64,000 nucleotides of DNA from an uncultured Bacteroidota bacterium (GCA_903897855.1 CAIUDH010000100.1:1-64000), one strand, 5' to 3'. Numbered from the stretch's first letter, positions 27,478 to 37,297 are shown. The notes: generated by a model from the sequence alone, not told the origin. Numbers and translations are program-made.

Positions 27478-28442
27478 TCCTGCACAAATTTAGGCATTTC
27501 TTTCGCAGCATCATTTCCAAGCTTTTCTAAAATCATGGAATACATGGCCTCCATTTTCTGATTTAAAACAAGGGAATCAGACTTATGGAGTGGCCTGTGA
27601 TGAACTAATTTCAGATACGCACCAATTTCTTCGAAGAGTACTCTGTCATTGGATCCTAGAGTATTATTGATGAATTGTTCCCACACAAATTTTATCGCTT
27701 GCTTATTGGGATGAACTAAATCTTCCTTAAAAAAACGATAGTCGCGTAACACATCAATCACCAGCTCGTAGGCCGGAAAATAATGACACTCGGGGTTGTG
27801 TTTGCACAAGGAGTGAACTGTTGTGAGCAGCTGTGCCTTACTTAAATTATTCTCTACTACGCCATCTCGAATATAACGCACAGGGCTCACCGTAAATAAT
27901 ATTTTCAAGTTCGAATTGAATGCTTTTAACTTTTTTATACCTGCCTGCCAAGCGGTAATTTGTTGGGCCGAATCCAACATTTCTTTCTTAAAATTCTTTT
28001 GGGCCATTTTATGGCAGTTCGCCACTATTTCATCGGTATTCAGGTTGCGGAATGCCCAACTCGTGCCTAGAGTGATAAAAAGCCAATGGGCACTCTGAAG
28101 ATAAATGTGGGTAGCAGTGATTGCCGTATTTATTGAAGTAAGACAAATTGCTTGATCTGCATTTGAAAAGCTGCCATGATGATGAGGAGAATGCCACAAA
28201 TTATTTTCAAAAACCAGATCATTCAAGTTATATTGCCTATTCTCTATATAATCGTTAAGCGCCCTAAGAATACTTTCCGAATTAAACAAAATACCATGCG
28301 GGTTGAGGAGCAGGTTAAATTTATAATCGTGAAGAAGTTCACCTATTTCCTGAGCAAAGCAGCTACCGAGGCAAACTGTTTTGTTTTTGTACCCAAATGA
28401 ATAATCTGCTGGGCTTAATGCAAATGGTAGAATAAAATCCAT
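27474..28442 (-). CDS. GSCFA-domain protein
   Basis: The GSCFA family (PF08885) is common in Bacteroidota and thought to be SGNH-hydrolase-like. The name-giving motif appears as CLGSCFAQEIG near residue 26. The middle contains FITLGTSWAF, and later FTVSPVRYIRDGVVENNLSKA, typical of the family. The product is 322 residues with no signal peptide, so a cytoplasmic role is likely. The first in-frame start is TTG at 28448; the ATG at 28442 is preferred. Substrate is unknown. Confidence 0.86.
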   Translation of the reverse strand: MDFILPFALSPADYSFGYKNKTVCLGSCFAQEIGELLHDYKFNLLLNPHGILFNSESILRALNDYIENRQYNLNDLVFENNLWHSPHHHGSFSNADQAICLTSINTAITATHIYLQSAHWLFITLGTSWAFRNLNTDEIVANCHKMAQKNFKKEMLDSAQQITAWQAGIKKLKAFNSNLKILFTVSPVRYIRDGVVENNLSKAQLLTTVHSLCKHNPECHYFPAYELVIDVLRDYRFFKEDLVHPNKQAIKFVWEQFINNTLGSNDRVLFEEIGAYLKLVHHRPLHKSDSLVLNQKMEAMYSMILEKLGNDAAKEMPKFVQE

Positions 28443-28579
28443 TGTCAAATCTATGAGGTATTTCTGTATTTATAATCTAATCATCCATGACCCGTGCCGA
28501 ATCCTAGCCATAATTTGTGTGTCAATCAAGGGCTTTGGCGACTGAAATAAGTTTCGAATGTATATTTTATTCCGTTTTT

Positions 28580-28593
28580 ATGATAAAAATCAT
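28580..28593. promoter_or_regulatory. Candidate Fur-type operator upstream of feoAB
   Basis: ATGATAAAAATCAT is a short inverted repeat (ATGAT and ATCAT around AAAA) that resembles half-sites of the Fur box. It lies about 70 bases before feoA. The identification rests on position and resemblance only. Confidence 0.35.
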
Positions 28594-28660
28594 TTTTTTT
28601 GCACTTTTTTACAACGCATTAATTCGTTTTCTTTGCGTTTAGAATTAATCTAAATAAACT

Positions 28661-28915
28661 GTGCAAACGTTACGTGATTTAAAAAAAGGTGAATACGCGA
28701 TAATTCAGGAAATTAGTGATAATTCTTTGAAATTGAAGTTGATGGAAATGGGGTGTATTCCCGGCGAAGTGATTCGATTAAGCCATATTGCCCCTTTAGG
28801 CGACCCGATAGCTATTGATATTCAAGGTTATAAATTAAGTTTACGCTTAAGCGAGGCGGGATCGATAATCATCCAGAAGATAGTGCCCGAAATAAATAAA
28901 GCTCCAACCCGTTGA
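28661..28915 (+). CDS. feoA: Ferrous iron transport protein A (FeoA)
   Basis: FeoA is a small SH3-like cytoplasmic protein that supports FeoB. The 84-residue product has LRDLKKGEYAIIQEI at the N-terminus and the KLMEMGCIPGEVI motif diagnostic of FeoA, followed by GDPIAIDIQGYKLSLR. The start is GTG. A TTTCTTTG element (one mismatch to TAnnTTTG) 25 bases upstream may be the promoter. The stop codon overlaps the feoB ATG by one base. Confidence 0.92.
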   Translation: MQTLRDLKKGEYAIIQEISDNSLKLKLMEMGCIPGEVIRLSHIAPLGDPIAIDIQGYKLSLRLSEAGSIIIQKIVPEINKAPTR

Positions 28916-30969
28916 TGGAAGTGCAAGAAACCATATTGAGAGTTGCCATCACTGGAAATCCGAATTGTGGGAAAACTTCAGTATTTAATGCCCTTACCGG
29001 TTTAAACCAGCAGGTTGGAAATTATGCAGGCACCACCGTAGACAAAAAAACCGGTGTACTGGTTTATAACAAATCACAGCGAGCCAAAATTATTGATTTA
29101 CCGGGCACCTATAGTATCTATCCAAAAAGTAAGGATGAAGAGATTGCAATTGACGTAATTATAAATCCACTCAGCAAGGAAGCATCTGATATCATATTGG
29201 TGGTTTGTGACGCCTCAAACCTAAAACGCAACTTGCTCTATTATTCCCAGGTATCCGATTTAGGCAAGCCCGTAGTGCTCGTGTTAACGATGATGGATAT
29301 TGCGGAGAAGAAAGGGTTAGACATTAATCTTATCGTGTTGTCGTTGCTATTAGGAGTAAAAGTAGTGGCCGTGAACCCTCGCAATGGAAAGGGTATAGAA
29401 AAGCTTAAGGATACCATTTTTAATACCAGCAGACTCACCCAAAACAAACTCATCGATATTTATAATTTAGCGCCCGAGCTTATTGAGGAGCAAAGAAAAC
29501 GACATCCTAATTTTAATGATTTTCAATGTTTCTTAGAAATCTATAAAACCCAGCGAGAGAAGCTAGATGGAATACTCGCTGATGAAACCATTAAACGCTA
29601 TGCTGCTATCAAGGTGGTATTGAACGAGAGTGTGACTCAAAGAGAGGTAAAACAATCGGAGTTAAGTAATAACTTGGATAAAATTCTAACCCATAAAATT
29701 TGGGGTTACGTTATTTTCCTTTTTATTCTTTTCGTCATTTTTGAAAGTATTTTTTCGGTTAGCAAATTTCCGATGCTCTGGATTCAACAGAGCTTTACTT
29801 GGTTTGGAAATTACTTCGCCCAACATTTCCCTGAAGGCCCCTTAAACGACCTACTAGTGCATGGAGTTATTGCCGGCCTTAGTGGAGTTATTGTTTTCCT
29901 TCCTCAAATTGTTTCACTTTTTGCTTTTATCGCCATTTTAGAAGATACCGGTTATATGTCGAGGGTTAGTTTTATGATGGATAAGCTCATGCGGCGAGTG
30001 GGCATGAATGGCAAGAGTGTGGTACCCCTCATTAGTGGTGTGGCATGTGCGGTACCGAGCATCATGGCAACGCGCAGCATTGAAAATTGGAAAGAAAGAA
30101 TTATCACGATCATGGTCATTCCTCTGATGAGTTGTAGCGCCCGACTCCCAGTTTACACCTTATTGATTTCGATGATCGCTCCTGATAAAAACATTTGGGG
30201 GATCTTTAATGTTCAAGGGCTAATATTAATGGGCATGTACTTAATTGGGTTTTTCTCTGCCATTACTGCGGCCTGGGTTATGAAATTTGTGATACAGGCG
30301 AAAGAAAAGAATTATTTCATTTTAGAGTTACCTACCTATAAGGCACCCCGATTAAAAAATATTTTAATTACGCTTGTCGAGAAATCGCGCACCTTTATTT
30401 GGGAAGCAGGCAAAGTAATTGTGGCAGTATCAGTAATTTTGTGGCTTGCTGCAAGCTTCGGCCCTGGAAAAAGTTTTGCCAAAATTGAGGAAAAATACAG
30501 CTCTGAATTTTACACTAAAAACTTCAGTTCAAAAGAGATTGTAAATTTCCAAAAAAGCGAAAAGCTATTCGCCTCGTATGCCGGACATTTCGGTCGTTTA
30601 ATAGAGCCCGCTATAAAACCCTTAGGCTTCGACTGGAAAATTGGTATTGCTCTTTTCAGTTCTTTAGCAGCGCGTGAAGTGTTTGTGGGCACCATGGCAA
30701 CCATCTACAATTTAGGCGACGAGAGCAGTAGTGTAAATATTCGAGAGCGGATGATGGAAGAGCGCGACCCTGTTACGCTGAAGCCGAAATATACTCTCAC
30801 TGTGGCTTTTTCTTTAATGTTGTTTTATGCCTTTGCCTTACAATGCATGAGTACCATTGCCACCGTATACAAAGAAACAAAAACTTGGAAATGGGCAACC
30901 ATACAATTCATATACACGAGTAGCCTGGCTTATATTATGAGCTTGGTTGTATATCAGCTCTTCAAATAA
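28915..30969 (+). CDS. feoB: Ferrous iron transporter FeoB
   Basis: FeoB is the inner-membrane Fe(II) transporter with a cytoplasmic G domain. G1 is GNPNCGKTSVFN near residue 14, then QQVGNYAGTTVDKK (G2), and IIDLPGTYSIYP (G3). G4 is a T-M-M-D form rather than the usual N-x-x-D. The membrane part has the two Gate motifs, including ISGVACAVPSIMATR and SSLAAREVFVGTMAT. At 684 residues it lacks extra C-terminal domains. It uses the ATG at 28915 (TGATG junction with feoA), so translation is coupled. Confidence 0.95.
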   Translation: MEVQETILRVAITGNPNCGKTSVFNALTGLNQQVGNYAGTTVDKKTGVLVYNKSQRAKIIDLPGTYSIYPKSKDEEIAIDVIINPLSKEASDIILVVCDASNLKRNLLYYSQVSDLGKPVVLVLTMMDIAEKKGLDINLIVLSLLLGVKVVAVNPRNGKGIEKLKDTIFNTSRLTQNKLIDIYNLAPELIEEQRKRHPNFNDFQCFLEIYKTQREKLDGILADETIKRYAAIKVVLNESVTQREVKQSELSNNLDKILTHKIWGYVIFLFILFVIFESIFSVSKFPMLWIQQSFTWFGNYFAQHFPEGPLNDLLVHGVIAGLSGVIVFLPQIVSLFAFIAILEDTGYMSRVSFMMDKLMRRVGMNGKSVVPLISGVACAVPSIMATRSIENWKERIITIMVIPLMSCSARLPVYTLLISMIAPDKNIWGIFNVQGLILMGMYLIGFFSAITAAWVMKFVIQAKEKNYFILELPTYKAPRLKNILITLVEKSRTFIWEAGKVIVAVSVILWLAASFGPGKSFAKIEEKYSSEFYTKNFSSKEIVNFQKSEKLFASYAGHFGRLIEPAIKPLGFDWKIGIALFSSLAAREVFVGTMATIYNLGDESSSVNIRERMMEERDPVTLKPKYTLTVAFSLMLFYAFALQCMSTIATVYKETKTWKWATIQFIYTSSLAYIMSLVVYQLFK

Positions 30970-31078
30970 AAAGGAATCATCACGACAGAGGTGAAATGCC
31001 TTCACCATTAGAATAGGCACCATTAGCCAGTTACGACTCAAAATACAATTCAAATCATAAACTAAAAATTTTTCAAGC

Positions 31079-31783
31079 ATGAAAACCTTTACGCTTTATC
31101 AATTTAAATTCTGGCGTTATTTACTGATTGCAGTTGCACTCGTTTTATCTTTGGTTTTTGGTACTATTATTCTAGCCCTGCGCATTTCTTTCGATTTTAA
31201 TGCTTGGGATGAAATTGCTATCATCCTTTTAACTTTAGTAAGTTTGATTCTCGCGGTGCTATTGGGAGCCCGAGTATCGACATACACTTATATTATAGAG
31301 GTGTCGGAAGAAGGATTGCAAATGGTCATAGAATCGCCCTTTCCTTTTATGGCTTTGAAGTCAAATAAAATTGCATGGGACGACCTTGAAGCCTACAATA
31401 TAGAAGATTATGACAATGGTGTCATACTAAATTTCAGTGTTAAAAGTACGGGGGAAAACTATAGCTTTACAAATAGTATTTTTAAAAAAAGCACCGATAT
31501 TCAACCTTTTTTTGAAGCTTTGAAAAAAGGGGCAGATGCCTTTAACAGCGATCCTTTAAACGACCAGAAACAAATTGGAACACTACCTGGTTTTTATGCC
31601 GGTACATTTGCGTTATGGGCCGCCATTATTTTAGGCATTCTAATGATTGTAATTCCAATCCTCTTGCTTTACATGCCTTCAAAAACAGCAGGCGTTTTTC
31701 CGTATTTAAAACTAATTTGGTTTTACTTATTAAGCCTGATTATCATTCGGAATGTCTATTTTGCCAGAAAACCAATATCCTAA
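31079..31783 (+). CDS. Membrane protein of unknown function with a PH-like domain
   Basis: I cannot name this 234-residue protein. It has two membrane spans at about residues 12-33 and 40-62, a soluble middle region (about 65-150) whose alternating strands and closing helix (IQPFFEALKKGADAF) resemble a bacterial PH domain, and two further spans near 174-196 and 204-224. It stands alone between feoB and the convergent cysS, whose stop is only three bases away. Confidence 0.6.
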   Translation: MKTFTLYQFKFWRYLLIAVALVLSLVFGTIILALRISFDFNAWDEIAIILLTLVSLILAVLLGARVSTYTYIIEVSEEGLQMVIESPFPFMALKSNKIAWDDLEAYNIEDYDNGVILNFSVKSTGENYSFTNSIFKKSTDIQPFFEALKKGADAFNSDPLNDQKQIGTLPGFYAGTFALWAAIILGILMIVIPILLLYMPSKTAGVFPYLKLIWFYLLSLIIIRNVYFARKPIS

Positions 31784-31786
31784 AAG

Positions 31787-33247
31787 TTAGAGTGAATAGG
31801 TTGCCCCGTCCTTCCCATCCTGAATCGTTATGCCTAAATTAAGCAACTTGTCGCGCAGTCTATCGCTGGTTTCAAAATCCTTTCTAGCCTTGGCTTCTGC
31901 CCTTTGATCAAGCAATATTTGCATGACTCCATCCATTTTATTATTATGGATTACAGCTTCTTCCTTCAATCCAAAAACATCGAAAACAAAATCTTGATAG
32001 AGTTGCTTCAAATTAATTTTATCTTGCGGAGAAATTCTTTCCCTCCCATCGTTCACATTATTAATAAAGGTAACGCCTTCAAAAAGATGAGCTATGGCAA
32101 TCGGGGTGTTGAAATCCTCGCTCATGGCAGCTTCGCATTTCGACCGTAGTGCAACCACCATGTCATTGGAATCGCCTTCTGTTTTTAAGGTATCAATGAG
32201 TCGAATCGCAGTCATCAGTCGAGCATATCCTTTCTCGGCAGCCTGCAAGGCTTCATTACTAAAATCGAGGGTGCTTCGATAATGACTTTGCATCATAAAA
32301 AAGCGCACCGACATTGGGCTATAGCCTTTTTCAAGCAAGGGGTGGGAGCCTGAAAATAATTCGTCAGGCAAAAAACCATTACCGGCACTTTTGCTCATAC
32401 GAACCCCATTTACCGTGAGCATATTGGTGTGCATCCAATAGCGTACCGGTGCGACTCCGTTGCATGCACAGTTTTGCGCAATTTCGTTGGTATGATGGGT
32501 AGAAATTAAATCCATGCCGCCACCATGAATATCGAACTGGGCTCCTAGATATTTCTTACTCATGGCACTGCACTCTATATGCCACCCTGGGAAACCCATA
32601 CCCCAAGGGCTTTGCCATTGCATCAAATGTTCTGGTTTTGCCTTTATCCATAAGGCGAAATCGAGTCGACCACGTTTGTCCTCTTGTCCACTCAACGTAC
32701 GAGTCCCGTCGAGCAAATCGTTCAGATTTCTATTGCTAAGAATACCGTAGTTGTTTTCTTTACTATATTTCTCCACATCGAAATAAATCGTTCCCTCCAC
32801 TTCATAAGCCCATCCATGACTAAGAAGCTCTTTGGTCATTTCAATTTGCTCTATGATATGACCCGTAGCCGTAGGTTCTATGCTTGGTGGAAGGCAATTA
32901 AAATCGCGCATCACGTCATGAAAATACTGCGTATATTTTTGAACGATTTCCATCGGCTCCAGCTGTTCAATTTTTGCACGTTTCGCAAATTTGTCGTCCC
33001 CTTCATCCAGATCACCTTCGAGATGTCCGGCATCGGTTATGTTACGCACGTATCTCACTTTATAACCGGCGTATTTCAAATATCGAAAGATCATGTCGAA
33101 CGACGAGAACGTGCGACAGTTTCCTAAATGCAGATAACTATAAACAGTGGGGCCACATACATACATCCCAACTAAATTGGCGTGTAGTGGCGTGAAGTCC
33201 TCCAGAGTTCGGGAGAGGGTATTGTATATTCTGAGAGCCTTTGGCAT
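31787..33247 (-). CDS. cysS: Cysteinyl-tRNA synthetase
   Basis: CysRS charges tRNA-Cys. The 486-residue protein begins with LRIYNTLSRTLEDF, carries the CGPTVYSYLHLGNCRTF segment with a HIGH-like motif, a zinc-binding Cys/His set (including CSAMS and HHTNEIAQ), and the RMSKSAGN signature near residue 270. The preceding in-frame TTG at 33256 overlaps the predicted -7 element, so the ATG at 33247 is taken as the start. Confidence 0.95.
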   Translation of the reverse strand: MPKALRIYNTLSRTLEDFTPLHANLVGMYVCGPTVYSYLHLGNCRTFSSFDMIFRYLKYAGYKVRYVRNITDAGHLEGDLDEGDDKFAKRAKIEQLEPMEIVQKYTQYFHDVMRDFNCLPPSIEPTATGHIIEQIEMTKELLSHGWAYEVEGTIYFDVEKYSKENNYGILSNRNLNDLLDGTRTLSGQEDKRGRLDFALWIKAKPEHLMQWQSPWGMGFPGWHIECSAMSKKYLGAQFDIHGGGMDLISTHHTNEIAQNCACNGVAPVRYWMHTNMLTVNGVRMSKSAGNGFLPDELFSGSHPLLEKGYSPMSVRFFMMQSHYRSTLDFSNEALQAAEKGYARLMTAIRLIDTLKTEGDSNDMVVALRSKCEAAMSEDFNTPIAIAHLFEGVTFINNVNDGRERISPQDKINLKQLYQDFVFDVFGLKEEAVIHNNKMDGVMQILLDQRAEAKARKDFETSDRLRDKLLNLGITIQDGKDGATYSL

Positions 33248-33253
33248 ATAATG

Positions 33254-33261
33254 CAAAAATA
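33254..33261 (-). promoter_or_regulatory. cysS: Predicted -7 promoter element (TATTTTTG) for cysS
   Basis: On the minus strand TATTTTTGC is an exact TAnnTTTG match ending 7 bases before the cysS ATG, so transcripts would have almost no leader. Confidence 0.5.
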
Positions 33262-33563
33262 CAAAAAAGTACCTAGGTAAAATTTAACTCCTGATTTGTA
33301 ATCCAGCTTACTCATGAACGAACCTCGTGTTTCATTTATAGATGAATTCCTTCTTTCGTAACTTAAACTAGGCTAGCATGAAACTGGTGCGCCTGTATTT
33401 TTGATTCTGTCCAAATCTGTGAATCAGAAGGCACGGTATTTCTATCCCTTATTTCATATGAAATTGACACCCAAATAACCCTTGTTTATCGCTATCTTCG
33501 CGATGAGAATCAGTTAGGATGGTTCCTACAATAAACAACCTGTTTTTTACGTTAAATCATTTC
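33262..33563. other. Divergent intergenic region between cysS and the LysM gene
   Basis: About 300 bases without a convincing gene. The only signals I see are the -7-like element at 33493-33500 and the cysS promoter at its left border. No tRNA, hairpin terminator or riboswitch was recognised. Confidence 0.5.
33493..33500 (+). promoter_or_regulatory. Predicted -7 promoter element (TATCTTCG) for the pseudo-MltD LysM gene
   Basis: TATCTTCGC, the same variant as at five other gene starts in the window, lies 63 bases before the preferred ATG at 33564 and 18 before the alternative ATG at 33519. Confidence 0.42.
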
Positions 33564-34784
33564 ATGAAGAGAGTTATCAGTGTTTTGGGACTTTGTTATT
33601 TCGTTGTCGGCGTGTTCGCACAAACAAGCGATTCGGCAATAATTAAAACCCGACTGGCGTCATTAAAATCGAGTGTGCCTTTAAAATATACTGCCGAGAT
33701 GTGGCAGTATTTGTCTCCGCTTATATCGAATCAAAATAACCGAACAGCCGACATGATTTTTGAAGCCCGGAAGTTTTTGCCTTATATAGAAAATGTAGTT
33801 AAGGAAAAGAAAATGCCCCATGCCTTAACGTATCTTCCCTATGTAGTTACCGGCTATGTTAATGAGCATAACCCTGACGATGGTCGCATTGGCGTTTGGA
33901 ATTTACCTTATGCAGTGGCCCGCAAATATGACTTGCTGATGAACAGCTATATTGACGAGCGATATAATGTAGTTACCTCCACAGAATCGGCGATGGATTA
34001 TTTGGTTGATTTAAAGCATGAATTTAATAATGACTGGCAGCTCGCCATTTTGGCTTTTTGCACTTCACCTACCAATGTGCTGCAACATATGTACAAGGCC
34101 GGAAATGCAAAAACGTACGAAGATATTTATTGCGACTTAGATGCAAGCGAAAGAAGATTTTTAGATCAACTCACCGCAGCTACTTATATTTTTAGTTTTT
34201 ATGGAGAGAAAGACATTTCTATCCGCATTAGAACACTGGAAGATACTTACACTGCCGACACGGTTGACGTTTTCAGGAAATTAACCTTCGACAAAATAGC
34301 TCAGGCCACAGGCATTGACAAACAGGTGCTGCGTGTATTAAATCCGATTTATAAGTTAGAAATTGTTCCTTTTAATGAAGCACCGCACAGTTTAATTATA
34401 CCTAAAGGTTACAAGCTGACATTCGATTCGCTTTTACAAAACTATCCAAACACAGAAGCCTCAAGGCCGATCAATGACACGCCAATTATTTTGCACGACT
34501 CGGATATCGCGAAACCAAGTCAGGCAGTGATAACGGCAGCCAATGCCGGCGCGAAAAAAGTGCCCGTATATTATAAAGTTAAAAGTGGTGATAACTTATA
34601 TGGTATTGCCGATTTGTTCGACTGTAAATCGACCGATTTAAAACGTTGGAATAAATTTAGCCGTAATTACTTAATTGCAGGACAGACCTTGGTGTTCTAT
34701 GTGCCGTCGAATAAAAAAGCAAAATATCAAAAAATGAATGCCATGACAGCAAAACAGAAACGCGTACTTATTTACCAGGATTAA
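33564..34784 (+). CDS. MltD-like LysM protein, probably catalytically inactive transglycosylase
   Basis: This periplasmic protein of 406 residues has a signal peptide (MKRVISVLGLCYFVVGVFAQ), an MltD/SLT-like domain at about 60-190, a degenerate LysM-like stretch near 235-285, and a clear LysM domain (YYKVKSGDNLYGIADLF) near 335-378 for glycan binding. The SLT scaffold is recognisable: DERYNVVTSTESAMDYL and DWQLAILAF match MltD. But where active enzymes have PxVES, this one has LPYVVTGY, so V95 replaces the catalytic glutamate, and GLWQ is GVWN. I therefore infer a wall-binding, non-cleaving protein. I chose 33564 because the upstream ATG (33519) would bury the signal peptide. Confidence 0.82.
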   Translation: MKRVISVLGLCYFVVGVFAQTSDSAIIKTRLASLKSSVPLKYTAEMWQYLSPLISNQNNRTADMIFEARKFLPYIENVVKEKKMPHALTYLPYVVTGYVNEHNPDDGRIGVWNLPYAVARKYDLLMNSYIDERYNVVTSTESAMDYLVDLKHEFNNDWQLAILAFCTSPTNVLQHMYKAGNAKTYEDIYCDLDASERRFLDQLTAATYIFSFYGEKDISIRIRTLEDTYTADTVDVFRKLTFDKIAQATGIDKQVLRVLNPIYKLEIVPFNEAPHSLIIPKGYKLTFDSLLQNYPNTEASRPINDTPIILHDSDIAKPSQAVITAANAGAKKVPVYYKVKSGDNLYGIADLFDCKSTDLKRWNKFSRNYLIAGQTLVFYVPSNKKAKYQKMNAMTAKQKRVLIYQD

Positions 34785-34854
34785 ACACGCGATTTACGCT
34801 TTTATTTTTTTTGTAAAGAATTGTGAAACCATACGTCCTAAAATCAATATTCGT

Positions 34855-34862
34855 TATCTTCG
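34855..34862 (+). promoter_or_regulatory. lptE: Predicted -7 promoter element (TATCTTCG) for lptE
   Basis: TATCTTCGC lies 14 bases before the lptE ATG, about the spacing seen for the other predicted elements of this type. Confidence 0.45.
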
Positions 34863-34876
34863 CTATTATATAAATT

Positions 34877-35383
34877 ATGTTCCGAAAGTTTATTTTTCTA
34901 ATTCTGTTATTGAATGCACTTGGTGGATGTAAGTACATTCGTTATTCATTTAAAGAAGGAAGCATTGCAGCCGAGGTGAAAAGCATTTCCATCGCCTATA
35001 TTCAGAATAATGCCAGCGTCATCGTTCCACAGCTAAGCCAGCAACTCACCGATAAACTTCGTCAGAAATTTCTCTCTGAAACGAGACTTGACATGGTCAA
35101 TAGTGGTGGTGATTTTGACATCAAAGGTACCATAACAAGCTATATTGTGGAACCGGTTTCGTTACAAGCTGGGCAAAAGGCATCACAAAATCAACTTAAG
35201 ATTTCAGTACAAATACAATTTGCAAATAAACAAAACCCGAAAGTCGATTTTAATGAAACCTTCACTCAATATGCCGAATTTGGAAGTGACAAAAGCCTCA
35301 CAAGCGTAGAGCTGGGGCTCATTTCCTTGATTACTGAAAAACTTACCCAGGCCATCTTTAATAAAACCCTCAGCGATTGGTAA
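34877..35383 (+). CDS. lptE: LptE-family LPS-assembly lipoprotein
   Basis: LptE plugs and assists LptD in inserting lipopolysaccharide into the outer membrane. The 168-residue protein has a lipoprotein signal with lipobox LGGC (Cys18). The mature start CKYIRYSFKEGS and the SISIAYIQNNASVIVPQLSQQLTDKLRQKF stretch (shown by its SIxIxxIxNxA and LTxxLRxKF cores) are typical of the Bacteroidota LptE type. It is followed by a TPR protein gene after 40 bases. Confidence 0.84.
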   Translation: MFRKFIFLILLLNALGGCKYIRYSFKEGSIAAEVKSISIAYIQNNASVIVPQLSQQLTDKLRQKFLSETRLDMVNSGGDFDIKGTITSYIVEPVSLQAGQKASQNQLKISVQIQFANKQNPKVDFNETFTQYAEFGSDKSLTSVELGLISLITEKLTQAIFNKTLSDW

Positions 35384-35423
35384 AGCACCAGCGTACCTTT
35401 CAGAGAATAAAGCAAGAAAACAG

Positions 35424-37217
35424 ATGAAATTATTTCCGCTCCTATTATTGTTATTTTTAGCCTCCTCTGTAAAATCACAGGATGAAGCACTTGCGAAACA
35501 ATATTATCAAAATGGAGAATTTGAGAAGGCCGCCGTCGTTTATGAGAAAATTTATTCAAGAAGATACGAGGATGAAATTTATGAAAATTATTTTCAGTCG
35601 TTGCTAGCCCTGAAGAAATATGAAGAAGCGCAGAAACTATCCAAAAAACAATCCAAACATTTTGATGCGAACCTGAATTATGTTATTGATCAAGGCTATG
35701 TTCTTGTTCAAGCCACAAAACTTGAAAAGGCGGATATTTATTTTACGAAGCTCATCAATGAAAAACATAAAGAAGCAAGCTACTATTTAGTATTAGCGGC
35801 AGCCTTTGTTCATCGAGAATTGTATGATTACGCTAAAAAAACCTATTTAACTGCCCGTGAGAAGCTCGAGAATGAAAACTTGTTTCAATCCGAACTAGCT
35901 ACCTTATATGCTGAAACAGACAATAAGGAAGGCACCATTAATGAGTTTCTTAATTTACTCGACTATAATGAAGGCATGTTAGATTATGTTCAAAACATGC
36001 TTCAGAACTATCTGACACAGTCCAAAGATTTTGACATGCTGAAATCGGCCTTGAATAAACGTTCGAGTAGAAACCCTGATAGAATCATTTATGCCGAATT
36101 ACTCGAATGGCTTCTGGTACAACAAAAAAATTGGGATGCCGCATTTATTCAGGCCAAAGCCATCGACAAACGCATGGGCACGCAAGGTGATGAATGTATG
36201 CGTATTGCCTTCTTGTGCATGGAAAACAATGCCTATACCAGTGCCTATTCCATTTACCAATATGTAATATCGCTGGGTAAATACAAAGCCCATTATTTAT
36301 CGGCGCGGGAAGGTTTGCTTAACACCGCCAGTAAAAAAACTTTCTATAGCGGCACTTATACCACCGCCGATTTAACTATTCTAAAACAAGATTATTTAAC
36401 TTTTCTTACCGAATTTGGAAGCAATGAGAGCACGGCTAATATAATGAAAGAGCTAGCTCAACTTGAAGCATTTTATTTAGATGATAAGGAGGGTGCATCG
36501 GATCTGTTAAATCAAATTATTTTACTGGGCAACATCGGTCAGAGTTTCAAAGCCGAATGCAAATTATTACTCGGTGATATTAAATTGCTCTCGGGCGACG
36601 AATGGGAAGCTGCGTTGCTCTACGGACAGGTAGATAAAGATTTTAAAGAAGACCCTTTAGGGCAGGAGGCGAAATTTAGAAATGCAAAGCTTAGTTTTTA
36701 TCAAGGTGAGTTTCTTTGGGCACAGGCGCAGCTGGATATATTAAAAACTGCTACCAGTCAGCTAATTTCAAATAATGCCATCGACTTAAGTTTACTTATC
36801 CAAGACCATACCGTTGATAGTAACTACGAGCCATTAGCGATGTATGCCGCTGCCGAGCTTTTGATTTACCAGAACAAATACGTTGAGGCCTTAAATAAAC
36901 TCGATAGCATCACCTTGCTATTTCCTTCTCATAGTTTGACCGACGTCATACTATTTGCCAAAGGCAAACTTATGGCGAAACAGCATAATTATTCCAAAGC
37001 CTGTGACTATTATAAACAAGTTTATGAGAAGGCCCCCGAGGATATACTGGCCGACAATGCTCTTTGGGAGCTCGCTCAAATTTATGAAAAATCGTTCAAT
37101 GATTTAGAGCAGGCTAAACATTTCTATGAAGAACTGATTTTAAAATACCCCGGGAGTTTCTTTACTGCTGAAGCAAGGAAACGATTCCGTCAGCTTCGTG
37201 GAGATACCCTGGATTAG
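35424..37217 (+). CDS. Periplasmic TPR protein
   Basis: This 597-residue protein has a signal peptide (residues 1-18, LFLASSVKSQ) followed by tetratricopeptide repeats along its whole length. Examples are the first repeat AKQYYQNGEFEKAAVVYEKIY and the last, YEKSFNDLEQAKHFYEELIL. No enzyme domain or lipobox is seen. It lies directly after lptE, which suggests an envelope role, perhaps as a scaffold. It could be a Bacteroidota-specific partner of LPS or outer-membrane assembly, which I cannot confirm. Confidence 0.78.
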   Translation: MKLFPLLLLLFLASSVKSQDEALAKQYYQNGEFEKAAVVYEKIYSRRYEDEIYENYFQSLLALKKYEEAQKLSKKQSKHFDANLNYVIDQGYVLVQATKLEKADIYFTKLINEKHKEASYYLVLAAAFVHRELYDYAKKTYLTAREKLENENLFQSELATLYAETDNKEGTINEFLNLLDYNEGMLDYVQNMLQNYLTQSKDFDMLKSALNKRSSRNPDRIIYAELLEWLLVQQKNWDAAFIQAKAIDKRMGTQGDECMRIAFLCMENNAYTSAYSIYQYVISLGKYKAHYLSAREGLLNTASKKTFYSGTYTTADLTILKQDYLTFLTEFGSNESTANIMKELAQLEAFYLDDKEGASDLLNQIILLGNIGQSFKAECKLLLGDIKLLSGDEWEAALLYGQVDKDFKEDPLGQEAKFRNAKLSFYQGEFLWAQAQLDILKTATSQLISNNAIDLSLLIQDHTVDSNYEPLAMYAAAELLIYQNKYVEALNKLDSITLLFPSHSLTDVILFAKGKLMAKQHNYSKACDYYKQVYEKAPEDILADNALWELAQIYEKSFNDLEQAKHFYEELILKYPGSFFTAEARKRFRQLRGDTLD

Positions 37218-37297
37218 AAATGTAAAAAAAACAAAATATTGGGATTTTTAGAAAACAACAGTTATATTTACACAAAAAATTAAACCCGTTTCCCGTC

